Assembly (NCBI GenBank): GCA_017511605.1
Contig: JAFWJL010000008.1
Location: 62,001-126,000 of the forward strand
Direction of reading: 5' to 3'
Origin: Bacilli bacterium
GTDB taxonomy: Bacteria > Bacillota_I > Bacilli_A > RF39 > UBA660
DNA: 64,000 nt
A program made the translations under genes and the position numbers. Positions 41,378-50,329 of this stretch are shown one piece after another; the first letter of the stretch is position 1, and every line of letters begins with the position of its first letter. The notes beneath the pieces were generated by a model, which ran no database searches, had not been told where the DNA came from, and saw nothing but the letters and a program-made list of their open reading frames with translations.

Positions 41378-42340
41378 ATGAGTATTGATCATCATATTGA
41401 AGATATGAGTGTTTCTGAATTACTTAGTTTTCTTGATTCAAAAAGAGTAAATACTGATAGATTAAGACAAGAAAATAGTAAATTAGAAAGTGCTTTTGAA
41501 TCTTATAAAAATAGTAGAACTATCAAATATACTAGTAATTTAATGAATGATGATGTTTTTCCGAAAGAGATTGAAGATCTTGCGAAAGATGAAAAGGATT
41601 ATTATCTTGGTGAATTTCTTAAACTAGAAAGTTTTGATAGAGAATCTGTTGAAGAAGTATTACCATCTCGTAATAATTATAATTATGAGAAAATAATATG
41701 CTATATTATGGCTGAAATTATTCGTCGTGAAATAAACCCAATAAAGGGATTAATTGTAGATATTAGTAATGAGAAAAATCCTGATAAAGATGATTTGTTT
41801 GAGTTGAAAGAAGAATTATTAATCTCAAAATCTAAGGTTGATGTTTTAAGAGAAATATTATTAACTGAAGAGAAAAAAGAAACTATTGAAAAGAAGAATA
41901 ATCTTATTTTTATGCCTATTGCTTTAGGTGAAGAAGTACGTATATTTGATGAGTTGAAGAGTATTCCTCAAGAAGAATATGCTGGTTTTATTGAACTATT
42001 TAAATCTATTAAAGATGGTACATTTAAAAATATTCGTAGATTTACTAATAATGAAAATTATAATGGTGGATTAGAAGTAAAGGGTAATGGTATACGTGTA
42101 GTATTTCAAAGATTGTCAAAAGATACTTATTGTATTATTACAATGTTTATGAAAAAAACACAAATAGATTATGGATATAGGAATAATTTAATTAATAGAT
42201 ATTCTGAATATAAGAGTGTAGAAAAAGAATTAAAGCAAAGAGTAAAAGATCCTTTATTTATTAATAAACATAAGGAATTTGAGAATAAATTATTTGAAAT
42301 TTTAAGTAATGGAAAAATAAATGAAGGGGGATGTAAGTAA
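41378..42340 (+). CDS. unknown protein with embedded RelE/HigB-like domain
   Basis: 320 residues. Residues 1-190 are helical and charged, not recognised (LLSFLDSKRVNTDRLRQENS suggests a coiled coil). Residues about 195-285 resemble RelE/HigB-type toxins: GGLEVKGNGIRVVFQRL, then YCIITMFMKKTQIDYG and a helix with NRYSEYKS. The order strand, R-V-F, hydrophobic strand, F-x-KK-T-Q is the core of that fold. The family cuts ribosome-bound mRNA in toxin-antitoxin pairs; here the domain is inside a larger protein and no antitoxin HTH is adjacent. It overlaps the next gene by TAATG. Confidence 0.75.
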   Translation: MSIDHHIEDMSVSELLSFLDSKRVNTDRLRQENSKLESAFESYKNSRTIKYTSNLMNDDVFPKEIEDLAKDEKDYYLGEFLKLESFDRESVEEVLPSRNNYNYEKIICYIMAEIIRREINPIKGLIVDISNEKNPDKDDLFELKEELLISKSKVDVLREILLTEEKKETIEKKNNLIFMPIALGEEVRIFDELKSIPQEEYAGFIELFKSIKDGTFKNIRRFTNNENYNGGLEVKGNGIRVVFQRLSKDTYCIITMFMKKTQIDYGYRNNLINRYSEYKSVEKELKQRVKDPLFINKHKEFENKLFEILSNGKINEGGCK

Positions 42341-44187
42341 TGACAAAAGAAGAATTAATAAATAAGATAAATGAGAGAATTGCTTATATAAACAGTCAAT
42401 TAGAAAATCCTCCATTAGATTATATGTTTTATAATGAATTTATTAAAGAAAATAATTTAAAAAGTATTCCAGGATTATTACAAATACCGTATGTTGATTT
42501 TATAGCGGCTGTTATATTCCCAACATTTGAATTTTCAAGTTTTAATGAATTACTTGAAGATATAATAAGTTTTAGACGTATATTTGAAGATTTAGATAGT
42601 CAAGAATTTACTGATATGAAGGGTATTTTTAGATTGTTTCTTAAGACTGCAAGACTAGGAATATTGGATATGATATTTAATGATGAAGATAAAGAACATG
42701 CTTTAGAAACACTTCATTCTATTGTAGCTCCTAAGAATTCAACTAGAAAAGATTTAGATGTAATTCAAAGAGCAATGCTTACTATGGATAAATTGATTAT
42801 TAATAATGGAAAGCAAGGTTGGGATGTATCAAAATTAATTAAATATTATCGTGGTAAACCTGATGTTATGGATAATACTGTAGCTATTATTGATATGTTT
42901 AAGGAATTTAAAGAAGCTAAAGATGTGGATTTTTCTCAACCAAAATATAAAGAAGATTATCGAGTTCAAAAAACTTTTGAAGTATGTACTAGTATTGTTG
43001 AATGTAGAAAAATACTATGTCAAGAATATAAAAAGACAGAAGATAATCTATCAAATAGACTTAGTATATATAAGAGATTTTTAAATGATGTAGAAAATGC
43101 TTTTAAAAAAGATGAAATTACTAATTATGAACTTATTATTCGTAATATAGATGATGAGGAATTAAAACAGGAATTTTTAAAACTTGTATGTTTACATAAT
43201 ATGAAAGAATATGATGAAGTAGAGAGAAAAAATAGAGAATTAAATGATAATTCTTTAACTAATTATTTATCAGTATTAAAAAATAATGGTATTTCAAGAA
43301 ACGAAGTTGATTTAAAAAAAATAGTAAATAATTCTTGTGATGATTTAGATAAGATGTTAAAAATATTAAATGCTATAGTAGGGGATAAAGAAAAAATTGT
43401 TAGAATCATAGAAACAAGTGATTTAAAAAGTGTTAAATATTTTCAAGAATTAAAAACTAAAGGAGTATTAACTAATGGAGCATTTATAAAGTATCCTGAA
43501 TTGTTTGATTCTAATAGTGATTCTAGAAAAGCGTTTGATGAAAGTATTAAAATTATTGAAGATAATGAAATAGATACTACATTATTTAGTAAGAGTGTTG
43601 ATGTATTAGTAGAAAATGATAATTTAGATACTAATGTGAATATACTTAGATATTATGGTCTACTTGATATATTAAAAACTACTAAGAAATTTTCGTTTTT
43701 AAAGAAGAATAATTTATTTGAAATAATTGATAAAGTGATTGAATTAGGATATGAAGATTTATTATTAGAAGATATAGGACTATTAAATGAAAACAATTGG
43801 GATAGGATTTATGTATTGAAGGCTATTGGGTTACAACCTACAGATAAAAAAGAATTAATTAAGTATTTGAGAGATGATAAATTCTTTGTTTCTGATACGT
43901 TATTAAAAAGGTACATAGATAATGCTTCAGAGTCTTATGGAAATTTAGATGTCAATTATGAAGTGGATATTATGGGGTTAGTTAAAAATCATGAAACATC
44001 AGAAAGAACATTAAATTTTGATGGAGTAATTATTTCTAAAAATAGAGTAGCTAGAAATCTTGTTGATGAAGTATTTGATGTGAATGATTTATTTAAAGCT
44101 ATATTAAAAGATTGTATTTTAAGTATGGATGAAATAGATACTATTAAATCTTGTCTAAAAAATAAAGTATATAAATTAGATTATTAG
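42340..44187 (+). CDS. large helical protein of unknown function
   Basis: 615 residues, unrecognised. There is no signal peptide, no membrane segment and hardly any Cys. It seems built of helical hairpins of 30-40 residues with Leu/Ile spacing, such as FSFLKKNNLFEIIDKVIELG and DLLLEDIGLLNENNWDRIY, which resemble solenoid or mTERF-like repeats without clear consensus. It is co-translated with the RelE-like-domain protein before it, so the two probably form a complex. Whether it neutralises the toxin-like domain is speculation. Confidence 0.75.
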   Translation: MTKEELINKINERIAYINSQLENPPLDYMFYNEFIKENNLKSIPGLLQIPYVDFIAAVIFPTFEFSSFNELLEDIISFRRIFEDLDSQEFTDMKGIFRLFLKTARLGILDMIFNDEDKEHALETLHSIVAPKNSTRKDLDVIQRAMLTMDKLIINNGKQGWDVSKLIKYYRGKPDVMDNTVAIIDMFKEFKEAKDVDFSQPKYKEDYRVQKTFEVCTSIVECRKILCQEYKKTEDNLSNRLSIYKRFLNDVENAFKKDEITNYELIIRNIDDEELKQEFLKLVCLHNMKEYDEVERKNRELNDNSLTNYLSVLKNNGISRNEVDLKKIVNNSCDDLDKMLKILNAIVGDKEKIVRIIETSDLKSVKYFQELKTKGVLTNGAFIKYPELFDSNSDSRKAFDESIKIIEDNEIDTTLFSKSVDVLVENDNLDTNVNILRYYGLLDILKTTKKFSFLKKNNLFEIIDKVIELGYEDLLLEDIGLLNENNWDRIYVLKAIGLQPTDKKELIKYLRDDKFFVSDTLLKRYIDNASESYGNLDVNYEVDIMGLVKNHETSERTLNFDGVIISKNRVARNLVDEVFDVNDLFKAILKDCILSMDEIDTIKSCLKNKVYKLDY

Positions 44188-44197
44188 TATGAATTTG

Positions 44198-44226
44198 TTG
44201 ACATATATATATTAAAATGTTATAAT
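44198..44226 (+). promoter_or_regulatory. consensus promoter of the rplU-prp-rpmA operon
   Basis: TTGACA (44198-44203), 17-nt spacer ending in TGT, TATAAT (44221-44226). Perfect consensus in both boxes plus the extended TG, as expected for ribosomal protein genes. Confidence 0.9.
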
Positions 44227-44232
44227 CTATAT

Positions 44233-44312
44233 GTTTGACGCCTCATGCTCAAACCGCATTGAGAAGGTAGAAACACTTATGTGTACCTTAAGAGCGAGTC
44301 TTAAGTTTAATA
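44233..44312 (+). ncRNA. L21 leader (ribosomal protein L21 autoregulatory leader)
   Basis: About 80 nt between promoter and rplU. A hairpin AAGGTA...TACCTT (44265-44290 region) with an inner CAC/GTG is followed by CTTAAGAGCGAGTC, which can pair with the upstream GACGCCTCATGCTC part. Position and shape fit the L21 leader of Bacillota, thought to bind L21. I could not run a covariance model. Confidence 0.65.
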
Positions 44313-44325
44313 AAGGAGGTATTAT

Positions 44326-44628
44326 ATGAACGCTGTTGTTAAAGTTGGTGGAAAGCAATACTATGTTACAGAAGGTTCTGAAATTTTTGTAGAAAAATTA
44401 AATTGTGAAGCTGGAGACGTAGTTACTTTCGATCAAGTATTAATGCTTGATTCTAAAGTTGGAAATCCTTACCTTACAAACGTTACTGTTCAAGGTGAAG
44501 TAGTTAAGAATGGTAAAGCTAAGAAGATTAAAATCTTCAAATATAAGAGTAAAGATAGATCTAACCGTGTAACTCAAGGACATAGACAACCTTATACTAG
44601 AATTAAAATTACTAAAATTAATGGATAA
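44326..44628 (+). CDS. rplU: ribosomal protein L21
   Basis: 100 residues. AVVKVGGKQYYVTEG is the L21 start, VTFDQVLML the central signature and KKIKIFKYKSKDRSNRVTQGHRQPYTRIKI the C-terminal signature. It is a 50S subunit protein that binds 23S rRNA. AAAGGAGG is ideally placed. It is first in the L21-Prp-L27 operon, the order kept across Bacillota. Confidence 0.97.
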   Translation: MNAVVKVGGKQYYVTEGSEIFVEKLNCEAGDVVTFDQVLMLDSKVGNPYLTNVTVQGEVVKNGKAKKIKIFKYKSKDRSNRVTQGHRQPYTRIKITKING

Positions 44629-44631
44629 TTT

Positions 44632-44934
44632 ATGATTAAAGTAGAAGTTGTTAAAGAAGATAATTTTTATAAAAAAGTTTCCATATTAGGTCATGCTATG
44701 TATGATAAATATGGTAAAGATATAGTATGTAGTGCAGTAAGTAGTATAGTTACTACGACAGTTAATGGAATACTTGCACTAGATAAGGATAGTCTAAATT
44801 ATGAAGTTAAAAAAGAGGGTTTATTTATTACTAATATTAGTAATGATATAAATACTCAAAAATTAACTAATAATATGGTTAGTCTTTTAAAAGAGTTGGA
44901 AGATGAGTATCCAACAAATATTAAAGTTATGTAA
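44632..44934 (+). CDS. prp: ribosomal-processing cysteine protease Prp
   Basis: 100 residues. [20 protein letters not shown] contains the His and Cys of the catalytic pair (GHAxY, then DIVCxAVS), as in YsxB/Prp. In Staphylococcus aureus Prp removes the N-terminal extension of L27 before assembly. It lies 3 nt after rplU and 11 nt before rpmA, the standard place. In this genome L32 carries the same type of extension, so Prp probably cleaves both. Confidence 0.93.
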   Translation: MIKVEVVKEDNFYKKVSILGHAMYDKYGKDIVCSAVSSIVTTTVNGILALDKDSLNYEVKKEGLFITNISNDINTQKLTNNMVSLLKELEDEYPTNIKVM

Positions 44935-44945
44935 GGAGGAGAATT

Positions 44946-45236
44946 ATGAAGTTTTTAAGATTAGATATTCAATTATTTGCCCATCATAAAGGACAAGGAT
45001 CAACATCTAATGGTCGTGATTCTGCAGGACGTAGACTTGGAGCTAAAGCAGCTGACGGAGAATTTGTAACAGCTGGTTCAATTATATATCGTCAAAGAGG
45101 TACTAAGGTATTCCCTGGTACTAATACAAGACGTGGAAATGATGATTCTATTTACACTACTGTTGATGGAATTGTTAAATTTGAACGTTTAGGAAGAGAT
45201 AAGAAACAAGCTAGTGTATATCCAGTAGCAGAATAA
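44946..45236 (+). CDS. rpmA: ribosomal protein L27 with cleavable N-terminal extension
   Basis: 96 residues. From residue 12, [21 protein letters not shown] and [11 protein letters not shown] are normal L27. The first 11 residues, [11 protein letters not shown], are the extension that Prp removes in Bacillota, cutting after Phe and before Ala. The mature N-terminus reaches the peptidyl-transferase centre, so cleavage is needed. AAGGAGGAG lies before the ATG. The same LDIQ(L/M)F-A pattern is found on L32 at 34398. Confidence 0.97.
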   Translation: MKFLRLDIQLFAHHKGQGSTSNGRDSAGRRLGAKAADGEFVTAGSIIYRQRGTKVFPGTNTRRGNDDSIYTTVDGIVKFERLGRDKKQASVYPVAE

Positions 45237-45244
45237 TAAATTTT

Positions 45245-45266
45245 AGAGCCATTATGGCTCTTTTTT
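45245..45266 (+). terminator. rho-independent terminator after rpmA
   Basis: AGAGCCA (45245-45251), loop TTA, TGGCTCT (45255-45261), T run that merges with the next TGn box. Confidence 0.9.
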
Positions 45267-45274
45267 GATATAAT
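45266..45274 (+). promoter_or_regulatory. extended -10 promoter of obg
   Basis: TGATATAAT overlaps the end of the terminator; GGAGGGG and the ATG at 45293 follow. Confidence 0.65.
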
Positions 45275-45292
45275 TTAATTGGAGGGGATAAT

Positions 45293-46564
45293 ATGTTTGT
45301 AGATGAAGTAGAGATTAAAGTAGAAGCGGGTAAAGGTGGAGACGGTTGTCTAGCTTTTCGTCGTGAAAAATTTGTTGAAATGGGAGGCCCATATGGTGGT
45401 AATGGTGGCCATGGTGGAGATATCATTTTTAAAGTAGATGAAGGACTTTCTACACTTTTAGATCTAAGATATCAAAAAACATTGAAAGCCCCAAATGGTG
45501 AGAATGGAAGAGGTAAAAACCAACATGGTAAAGGAGCAGAACCATTAGTTGTTAAAGTTCCTTTAGGAACAGTAGTAACTGATTTAGATACAGGATTGGT
45601 TTTAGCTGACCTTTCACATAAAGATCAAGAAGAAATAATTGCTAAAGGTGGTAGAGGAGGTAGAGGAAATACTGCATTTAAAACTCAGACTAATACAGCT
45701 CCTAACTTTGCAGAAAATGGAGAAGAAGGAGAGCATAAAACTTTAAAGGTAGAAGTTAAGATGTTAGCTGACGTTGGACTTGTTGGATTACCTAGCGTTG
45801 GAAAAAGTACTATTATTTCATGTGTATCTAAATCAAAACCTAAAATTGCAGCATATCACTTTACAACATTAAATCCTAATTTGGGAGTTGTTAGAAGTAG
45901 TGATGGGAAAAGCTTTGTTATGGCTGACCTTCCAGGATTAATTGAAGGAGCTAGTGAAGGAGAAGGCTTAGGAGATAAATTCTTAAGACATATTGAAAGA
46001 ACTAAAGTAATAGCTCATGTTATTGATATGGCTGGTAGTGAAGGAAGAAATCCTTATGAAGATTATTTATTAATTAATAAGGAATTAGAAGCATTTAATG
46101 AAAAATTAATGAAGAAACCAATGATTATTATTGCTAATAAAATGGATTTACCTGAAGCAAAAGATAATCTAGAAGATTTTAAGAAAAAAGTGAATTTAAA
46201 AGTATTTGAAGTTAGTGCAGCTACTAATACAGGTTTACAAGCAGTAGTTGATTGTTTAGCTTCAATGTTAGAAGAAATACCTGAAAATCCTCTATATGAT
46301 GATAGTCAAATAGAGAGTCATGTATTGTATAAATTTAAGAAGGAAGAACCATTTACTATTACTAAAGAGGATGATGTATGGGTAATAAGTGGTAAAGAAG
46401 TAGAAAGATTATTTAAAATGACTAAGTTTTCTAGTGATGAGGCAATATATAGATTTGCTAAAAAGTTAAGAAGAATGGGAATAGATCAAAAACTAGAAGA
46501 ATTAGGTGCAGAAGTTGGAGATCAAGTTAGAATATTAGATTTCTATTTTGATTACAAGGATTAA
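45293..46564 (+). CDS. obgE: Obg/CgtA GTPase
   Basis: 423 residues. The Gly-rich Obg fold (KVEAGKGGDGCLAFRREKF, GGPYGGNGGHGGD, GGRGGRGN) is at 1-158, the G domain (GLPSVGKST, DLPGLIEGASEGEGLG, NKMD) at about 160-335, and the C-terminal OCT domain (DDVWVISGKEVERLFKMT) at about 350-423. It is a ribosome-assembly and stress GTPase. Gene order L21-Prp-L27-Obg is the classic one. It has its own promoter here. Confidence 0.97.
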   Translation: MFVDEVEIKVEAGKGGDGCLAFRREKFVEMGGPYGGNGGHGGDIIFKVDEGLSTLLDLRYQKTLKAPNGENGRGKNQHGKGAEPLVVKVPLGTVVTDLDTGLVLADLSHKDQEEIIAKGGRGGRGNTAFKTQTNTAPNFAENGEEGEHKTLKVEVKMLADVGLVGLPSVGKSTIISCVSKSKPKIAAYHFTTLNPNLGVVRSSDGKSFVMADLPGLIEGASEGEGLGDKFLRHIERTKVIAHVIDMAGSEGRNPYEDYLLINKELEAFNEKLMKKPMIIIANKMDLPEAKDNLEDFKKKVNLKVFEVSAATNTGLQAVVDCLASMLEEIPENPLYDDSQIESHVLYKFKKEEPFTITKEDDVWVISGKEVERLFKMTKFSSDEAIYRFAKKLRRMGIDQKLEELGAEVGDQVRILDFYFDYKD

Positions 46565-46588
46565 AAACCTTTACTTTTAAAGGTTTTT
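46563..46588 (+). terminator. rho-independent terminator after obg
   Basis: AAAAACCTTTA (46563-46573), loop CTTT, TAAAGGTTTTT (46578-46588). Confidence 0.85.
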
Positions 46589-46622
46589 ATTATATAATAA
46601 AGACTTATAAAAAGGAGACATA

Positions 46623-47360
46623 ATGATGGGGCTCAACAAGGAAAACACAGATAATAAAGTTCAGAGACTTGGACTTGTATTGGATTATTTACGAGAACAT
46701 GAAAATGTTTTTAGTAGTTCGGAAAAAGATCTTATTTTAGCAAATTTAAATAATGATGGTAGTTTTTATGGTATTCCTAATGTGTGTTTGCAGCTATACG
46801 ATGAATTGGGAATATTACCGGATGATATAAATTTATATAAAGAATTTGCTAATTTAGTTAATGAACAATTTGATATAAAAGATAAAAATATTATAGAAGT
46901 AGGTGGCGGTAATATTCCTCGCCTTGGTAAGAGAATTGAACTTATGCAAGATAAGGGAACCATTACTGTATATGATCCTAATTTATATATACCTGATGAA
47001 TATAAAGATTTAGATGTCTTAGAAAAAGAAAAGAAAAAACTGAAATTGGTTAATAGAAGATTTACTCCTATGGTTAATGCAAGACATACTGATGTTATAG
47101 TTGGATTATTACCATGTGGAGCTGGTTCTACTATAATAAAGTCAGCAGTTCGATATCAAAAAGATTTTATGATTGCTTTATGTGATAGTTGTAGTTATTT
47201 TGAATATTTTGATAATTATGAAGTAGATGTTGATTGGCCTAATAATTTTATAGAAGAAGCAAGCAGAATTGTAGAAAGAAATGGTTTAGGTAAATTAATG
47301 GTTAAACAAAATGAAATAATTGGGAAACAATATCCAGTTATATATAATAATAGAGTTTAA
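46623..47360 (+). CDS. unknown protein with a Rossmann-like (SAM-binding type) centre
   Basis: 245 residues, not clearly recognised. NIIEVGGGNIPRLGKRIEL followed by ITVYDPNLYIPDEY looks like motif I and the acidic end of strand 2 of a class I methyltransferase, but later motifs are not typical. A cluster LPCGAGSTII and IALCDSCSYFEYF with three Cys follows. The N-terminal 70 residues are helical. It starts an apparent two-gene operon with the TPR protein 11 nt downstream. GGAG before ATGATG makes either Met possible. Confidence 0.72.
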   Translation: MMGLNKENTDNKVQRLGLVLDYLREHENVFSSSEKDLILANLNNDGSFYGIPNVCLQLYDELGILPDDINLYKEFANLVNEQFDIKDKNIIEVGGGNIPRLGKRIELMQDKGTITVYDPNLYIPDEYKDLDVLEKEKKKLKLVNRRFTPMVNARHTDVIVGLLPCGAGSTIIKSAVRYQKDFMIALCDSCSYFEYFDNYEVDVDWPNNFIEEASRIVERNGLGKLMVKQNEIIGKQYPVIYNNRV

Positions 47361-47371
47361 GGAGAAATATT

Positions 47372-49372
47372 ATGGATTTAGCAAAAGTATTCTATTTATT
47401 AAAAGAGAATGAAAAGATAACAAAAGATGAATTATCTGAATGTGGAGTAGATGATAAGTATATAGAATTTACATTAGAAAATGGTATTTTAGAACAAATT
47501 AGTGATACAGAATTTACTGCTACAGATATTGAAACATTAGTGGATTATGGTAGATATGTTATGAAACAAAAATATTTTAAAGCTGCCAATAGTATATTTA
47601 ATTGTGCTTATGCTATTGATCCTAATGATTTTACTATAAATTATCAATTATTTTATCGTGCTATTTCTGATCAAAAATTAAGAAAGAGTCGTGTATATAA
47701 GCATTTCGATATAATATATAAGGAATTAACAAATAATGGAGATTCTGCTTTAGCAAATTATTATTTATTTTTAATAGGTAATATATATGGATTTGATTCT
47801 AAAAATGAAGATAATACAGGTTATTTTAAAGAATATAGTGAGAAGTTCTTAAATTTAGAAGAAGGAGATCTTTTAATACCGGGTAGTGATGATTCTTCTT
47901 ATGATACGAATATATTTAGAAAAAATGTTTTTTCTAATTCATACCATGATGTTACAACTGCAGTAGATAAGAGATTTACTGGTAGAAGTGATTTATCTTT
48001 TGAAGAGACTGTCGAGAGAGAATTATTATTGAAGTGGTTGAAAAGAAAAAGAGATTTTAATGCACGTTTAGCTGATTGTTTTAAAAATGGTAGTATGGAA
48101 GATGCTAAAAAATTATTAGATGAAGAAGATGAGAGAAGAGGATTAACTACTACTAATCAGTACATTTTAATGATAATTAATGCATATTTTACAATACAAA
48201 AAACTGATGTTGTTCCTGTCCCTAAATATAGTGGAGACAATACTTTTATGGCTATAAAAGGAGATAATTTTGGTCTAGCTATGGCATTGGAAGAAAAACG
48301 TATGCAAAGACATAATTCTATAAGAGAAAGTAATTTACATGTAGTTTTAAAGGAAATAGAGGATTTGATTGCTTCAAAAACGAGTATTAATGAAAGCGTT
48401 ATTAAAGAAGAAGTGAAGGAAATACCTCAACTACAAGAAACAAAACCTGTTGTAGAAAAAACTATAGAAATTTATAATCTAACAGATAGTGATAAGCAAA
48501 AGATTGATGCTAAAGTAGAAAAAATGCATAATGGTAGGATGTTTTTCTTATTAGACCCAATGCCTGAAGCAAAAAGACATGCTATTAGGGAATATGTTAA
48601 GAGTAATTATGGTGAAGATATTTCTACATTCCCTTTAGGAAATGAACCTGAAAGAAGAATTGTATTAAGATATAAACCACTTGTAAAAGAACATGTTGAT
48701 ATAAAAGAAGTTTTAGATAATGCAAGAAGTGCTTATTCTTTAGGTAAATATGAAAGTTCTGAGGGAGATTATGATTCTGCTAATTCTAGATATATTGAGG
48801 CTGCAGAGTATTATGAATTAGCACTTAAAATAGGTACTCCTAGAGATACTACATATTCTGGATATGCTATGACTCTTTATAGAATGAAAAAGTTTGATGA
48901 GGCTTTAGATTGTATGAAAATAGCTACTATTATGAGTAAAACAACAGGAAAAGGAAATATAGATTTTTCAGAGTTAATTGAAAGAATAGAAAATCCACCT
49001 GAGCGAGAAGATAGAAAACCTAAAGTAGTAGTACAAGAAAGTGAATTTGAGGATAAACAAGATTCATTATTAACTGATGAATTAATTAATGATATTAGAG
49101 GTTTACTTGCTGAAGGTGTATTTACTTTAGAAGATATTTGTAAGAAACTTGGATTAAATGAAGATGATACTAATTATATTAAACTAATATATTCAAGAGA
49201 TTGCTATTATTTAGGTAATGAAAGTACAGGAGATAAATATTTAAAACAAGTAACTAAATGTGAGAAAAGTCCTAAAGTAAAGGAATTATATAAAGAAATT
49301 CTTGTAAATAAAAAGTATTATCATAATAGATATGATAAAAATAGTGATCAACTAGTATTTATTAAAAAATAA
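47372..49372 (+). CDS. TPR-containing protein of unknown function
   Basis: 666 residues. TPR-like helical pairs can be read at about residues 55-90 (YVMKQKYFKAANSIFNCAYAIDPND) and at 440-520 (NARSAYSLGKYESSEGDYD, YYELALKIG, YAMTLYRMKKFDEALDCMKIA). The N-terminus resembles a small winged helix (ITKDELSECGVDDKYIEFTL), and similar helices recur near residue 570 (FTLEDICKKLGLNEDD). There is no signal peptide. It is probably a scaffold, co-transcribed with the preceding Rossmann-like protein. I cannot name the family. Confidence 0.75.
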   Translation: MDLAKVFYLLKENEKITKDELSECGVDDKYIEFTLENGILEQISDTEFTATDIETLVDYGRYVMKQKYFKAANSIFNCAYAIDPNDFTINYQLFYRAISDQKLRKSRVYKHFDIIYKELTNNGDSALANYYLFLIGNIYGFDSKNEDNTGYFKEYSEKFLNLEEGDLLIPGSDDSSYDTNIFRKNVFSNSYHDVTTAVDKRFTGRSDLSFEETVERELLLKWLKRKRDFNARLADCFKNGSMEDAKKLLDEEDERRGLTTTNQYILMIINAYFTIQKTDVVPVPKYSGDNTFMAIKGDNFGLAMALEEKRMQRHNSIRESNLHVVLKEIEDLIASKTSINESVIKEEVKEIPQLQETKPVVEKTIEIYNLTDSDKQKIDAKVEKMHNGRMFFLLDPMPEAKRHAIREYVKSNYGEDISTFPLGNEPERRIVLRYKPLVKEHVDIKEVLDNARSAYSLGKYESSEGDYDSANSRYIEAAEYYELALKIGTPRDTTYSGYAMTLYRMKKFDEALDCMKIATIMSKTTGKGNIDFSELIERIENPPEREDRKPKVVVQESEFEDKQDSLLTDELINDIRGLLAEGVFTLEDICKKLGLNEDDTNYIKLIYSRDCYYLGNESTGDKYLKQVTKCEKSPKVKELYKEILVNKKYYHNRYDKNSDQLVFIKK

Positions 49373-49402
49373 AAGAAAATCATTTGTATTTTCTTTTTTT
49401 TT
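49371..49402 (+). terminator. rho-independent terminator
   Basis: AAAAGAAAAT (49371-49380), loop CATTTGT, ATTTTCTTTT (49388-49397), T run. Confidence 0.75.
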
Positions 49403-49406
49403 ATTA

Positions 49407-49412
49407 TATAAT
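49407..49412 (+). promoter_or_regulatory. -10 box of HPt-receiver gene
   Basis: TATAAT 24 nt before the ATG at 49437, after the T run. Confidence 0.5.
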
Positions 49413-49436
49413 TGTCTATAGTAGAGAAGGTGTGGT

Positions 49437-50258
49437 ATGAGAAATATTAAATTTTTGGAAGAAAACGGTGTAGATGTAAATAAGAGTTTAGAATTATTTG
49501 GGGATGCTAATACTTATAATGAAACTATAGGGGAATTTTTAGTTGGAATTCATACTAAGATAAATGAACTTATTAAGTTTATGAATAGTAGTGATATGGC
49601 TAATTATTCTATATATGTTCATTCATTAAAAAGTGATGCTAAGTATTTTGGTTTTACTAAATTAGCTGAAATGGCTTATGAACATGAAATGAAAAGTAAA
49701 GCTGGAGACTTATATTATGTAACTTCTCATATCAATGATTTGATAAAAGAAACAAATAATACTATTTTATTAATACAAGAATATATGAATGGGTCTGATG
49801 AAGTAGCTGAAACGAAACAAGAAACTACACCACAACAAGAAGCAAGTGCACCTCTTGGGGAAGTTTATGATAGAAAAACTATATTAGTAGTTGATGACTC
49901 TAGTATTATTCGTAATTTTGTAAAAAGAATATTTAGTGAAACATATAATGTTGGAGCTGCTGAAAATGGAGAAGAGGCTATCAATATAATTAAAGCAAAT
50001 AAAGATAATGATTTCATAGAAGCAATTCTTTTAGATTTAAATATGCCAAAAGTAGATGGATTTGCAGTACTTGATTATATGAAAGAAAATGATTTGTTGA
50101 AGAAGATGCCGGTATCAATTATTTCAGGAGATTCTTCTAAAGAAACAATTGATAAAGCTTTTACATATCAAATAGTTGATATGCTTGAAAAACCATTTAA
50201 TGATCAATCAATTAAAATGGTAATTGAAAAGACTTTATTTTACAAAGAAATGAATTAA
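49437..50258 (+). CDS. HPt-receiver two-component protein
   Basis: 273 residues. Residues about 20-115 are an HPt domain with the phosphorylatable His at 62 (VHSLKSDAKYFGF). Residues 116-145 are a Gln/Glu/Thr linker. Residues 147-270 are a receiver with Asp153-Asp154, phospho-acceptor Asp200 (ILLDLNMPKVDGF), Ser230 and Lys252 (LEKPF). It has no kinase or output domain. It may pass phosphate between a distant kinase and another regulator, or be a leftover of a hybrid kinase. No partner is encoded in this window. Confidence 0.9.
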   Translation: MRNIKFLEENGVDVNKSLELFGDANTYNETIGEFLVGIHTKINELIKFMNSSDMANYSIYVHSLKSDAKYFGFTKLAEMAYEHEMKSKAGDLYYVTSHINDLIKETNNTILLIQEYMNGSDEVAETKQETTPQQEASAPLGEVYDRKTILVVDDSSIIRNFVKRIFSETYNVGAAENGEEAINIIKANKDNDFIEAILLDLNMPKVDGFAVLDYMKENDLLKKMPVSIISGDSSKETIDKAFTYQIVDMLEKPFNDQSIKMVIEKTLFYKEMN

Positions 50259-50262
50259 AAAG

Positions 50263-50287
50263 AGAAGAAAAATATTTCTTCTTTTTT
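50263..50287 (+). terminator. rho-independent terminator
   Basis: AGAAGAAA (50263-50270), loop AATA, TTTCTTCT (50275-50282), T run. Confidence 0.8.
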
Positions 50288-50329
50288 ATTTCTGTGTTAT
50301 TATATTGTTTGGAAAGAGGAGGAGATATT

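Noticed and set aside
44231..44329. A 32-codon ORF spanning the L21 leader and overlapping the rplU start by ATGA
   Set aside because: It has no ribosome binding site, its ATG lies at the predicted transcription start, and the region is better explained as the L21 leader RNA.
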